This document shows, one piece after another, positions 63,801-64,000 of a stretch of DNA of 64,000 bases. The DNA comes from Opitutaceae bacterium (GTDB lineage Bacteria; Verrucomicrobiota; Verrucomicrobiia; Opitutales; Opitutaceae), in the NCBI GenBank assembly GCA_027482185.1, contig JAIXWF010000015.1, forward strand, positions 248,001-312,000, in the 5' to 3' direction. Numbering within the stretch: position 1 is the first letter of the stretch; every line of letters starts with the position of its first letter. The notes below the pieces were generated by a model. The model saw only the letters and a program-made list of their open reading frames with translations, was not told the DNA's origin and ran no database searches. Position numbers and translations under genes: made by a program.

Positions 63801-64000
63801 GCGCGGATGTCGTTGCGTTCGGCGTAGGCGCCCTCGGGGGTGTCGAGGCGGAGCTTGCCCTTGCGGTGGGCGGCGTCGACGCCGTGGCAGGCGAAACAAT
63901 TGTCGGCCAAAATCGGCCGCACGTGGGTGTTGAACGTCAGCGGTTCGGCGGCTGCGGCGAAGACCGGCAGCACCGTGAAGGCAAGAGCGAGCGCGGACGC
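60890..64000 (-). CDS. PSC1-DUF1549-DUF1553 (PSD1) cytochrome-like protein, 5' end cut by window edge
   Basis: 1037 codons are visible; the frame is open to base 64000 and the signal peptide ([19 protein letters not shown]) begins beyond the edge, so the GTG at 63973 is not a good start. The haem-like motif [20 protein letters not shown] comes first, then [11 protein letters not shown] (planctomycete cytochrome domain), DUF1549 with [17 protein letters not shown] carrying a second CXXCH, a middle beta region, and DUF1553 ([27 protein letters not shown], seen as [40 protein letters not shown]). Unlike the copy at 31593 it lacks the LamG domain. Function unknown; partner of the DUF1501 gene at 59217. 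Confidence 0.88.
   Translation of the reverse strand, partial: [1036 protein letters not shown]

Overview
The window is high-GC bacterial DNA. Its gene content points to the phylum Verrucomicrobiota, most likely an Opitutaceae-type bacterium. The evidence is two PSD1/DUF1553-type cytochrome genes paired with DUF1501 genes, two VPDSG-CTERM surface proteins, type IV pilin-like genes with a divergent architecture, an LL-diaminopimelate aminotransferase, YHYH and BNR-4 family proteins, and a tandem C-terminal repeat domain typical of secreted proteins in this group. No tRNA, rRNA, CRISPR array, transposase or phage gene was recognised.

Layout, left to right. 1-1490: 3' part of a VPDSG-CTERM protein gene and a divergent pilin. 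1495-8721: a probable metal/redox envelope module, with a fused MbnP-MbnH-like copper-protein/di-heme peroxidase, a CpxR-like regulator, a YHYH protein, a CpxA-like kinase and a four-EF-hand protein. Its two divergent intergenic regions share GTTAA boxes spaced 11 bp apart. 8827-10674: an Ig-domain secreted protein. 10815-17675: lutABC lactate oxidation with an embedded OPT transporter, divergent from rhamnulokinase. 17859-21747: a pilin/pseudopilin operon. 21739-30093: membrane glycosyltransferase, a very large pectinesterase and a BNR-4 protein. 30173-35303: DUF1501 plus LamG-PSD1. 35530-38312: panE and an oligoendopeptidase. 38518-42478: rhamnulose-1-phosphate aldolase/lactaldehyde dehydrogenase, a second class II aldolase and a DeoR regulator. 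42728-44930: panC and dapL. 45155-51027: VPDSG-CTERM protein, an Mla/MCE lipid transport operon, a HAD phosphatase and DUF2721. 51269-54994: RecD2 helicase and a ChaN-like lipoprotein. 55191-59020: PqaA-like protein, ApbE and an FMN-binding/4Fe-4S membrane protein. 59217-64000: a second DUF1501/PSD1 pair, truncated by the right edge.

How genes work together: pectin and rhamnose-rich polysaccharide attack (pectinesterase, BNR-4) can feed rhamnose catabolism (rhaB and the bifunctional aldolase/dehydrogenase). That yields L-lactate, which LutABC oxidises to pyruvate. RhaB and lutA are divergent neighbours.

The most striking non-coding feature is that many intergenic gaps carry degenerate tandem arrays with a 7-bp period. 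Examples of units are TCAGCNN, TTCAACT, TTCGGAG, CCCAAAA and ATTGCGG. They often occur as two arrays in inverted orientation flanking a gap, they overlap stop codons and ribosome-binding regions, and in recD2 a 105-bp array sits in frame inside the coding sequence. A separate family of palindromic CGTAGCCCGGG...GCTACG elements is present in four places, and a perfect 26-bp inverted repeat ends the deoR gene.
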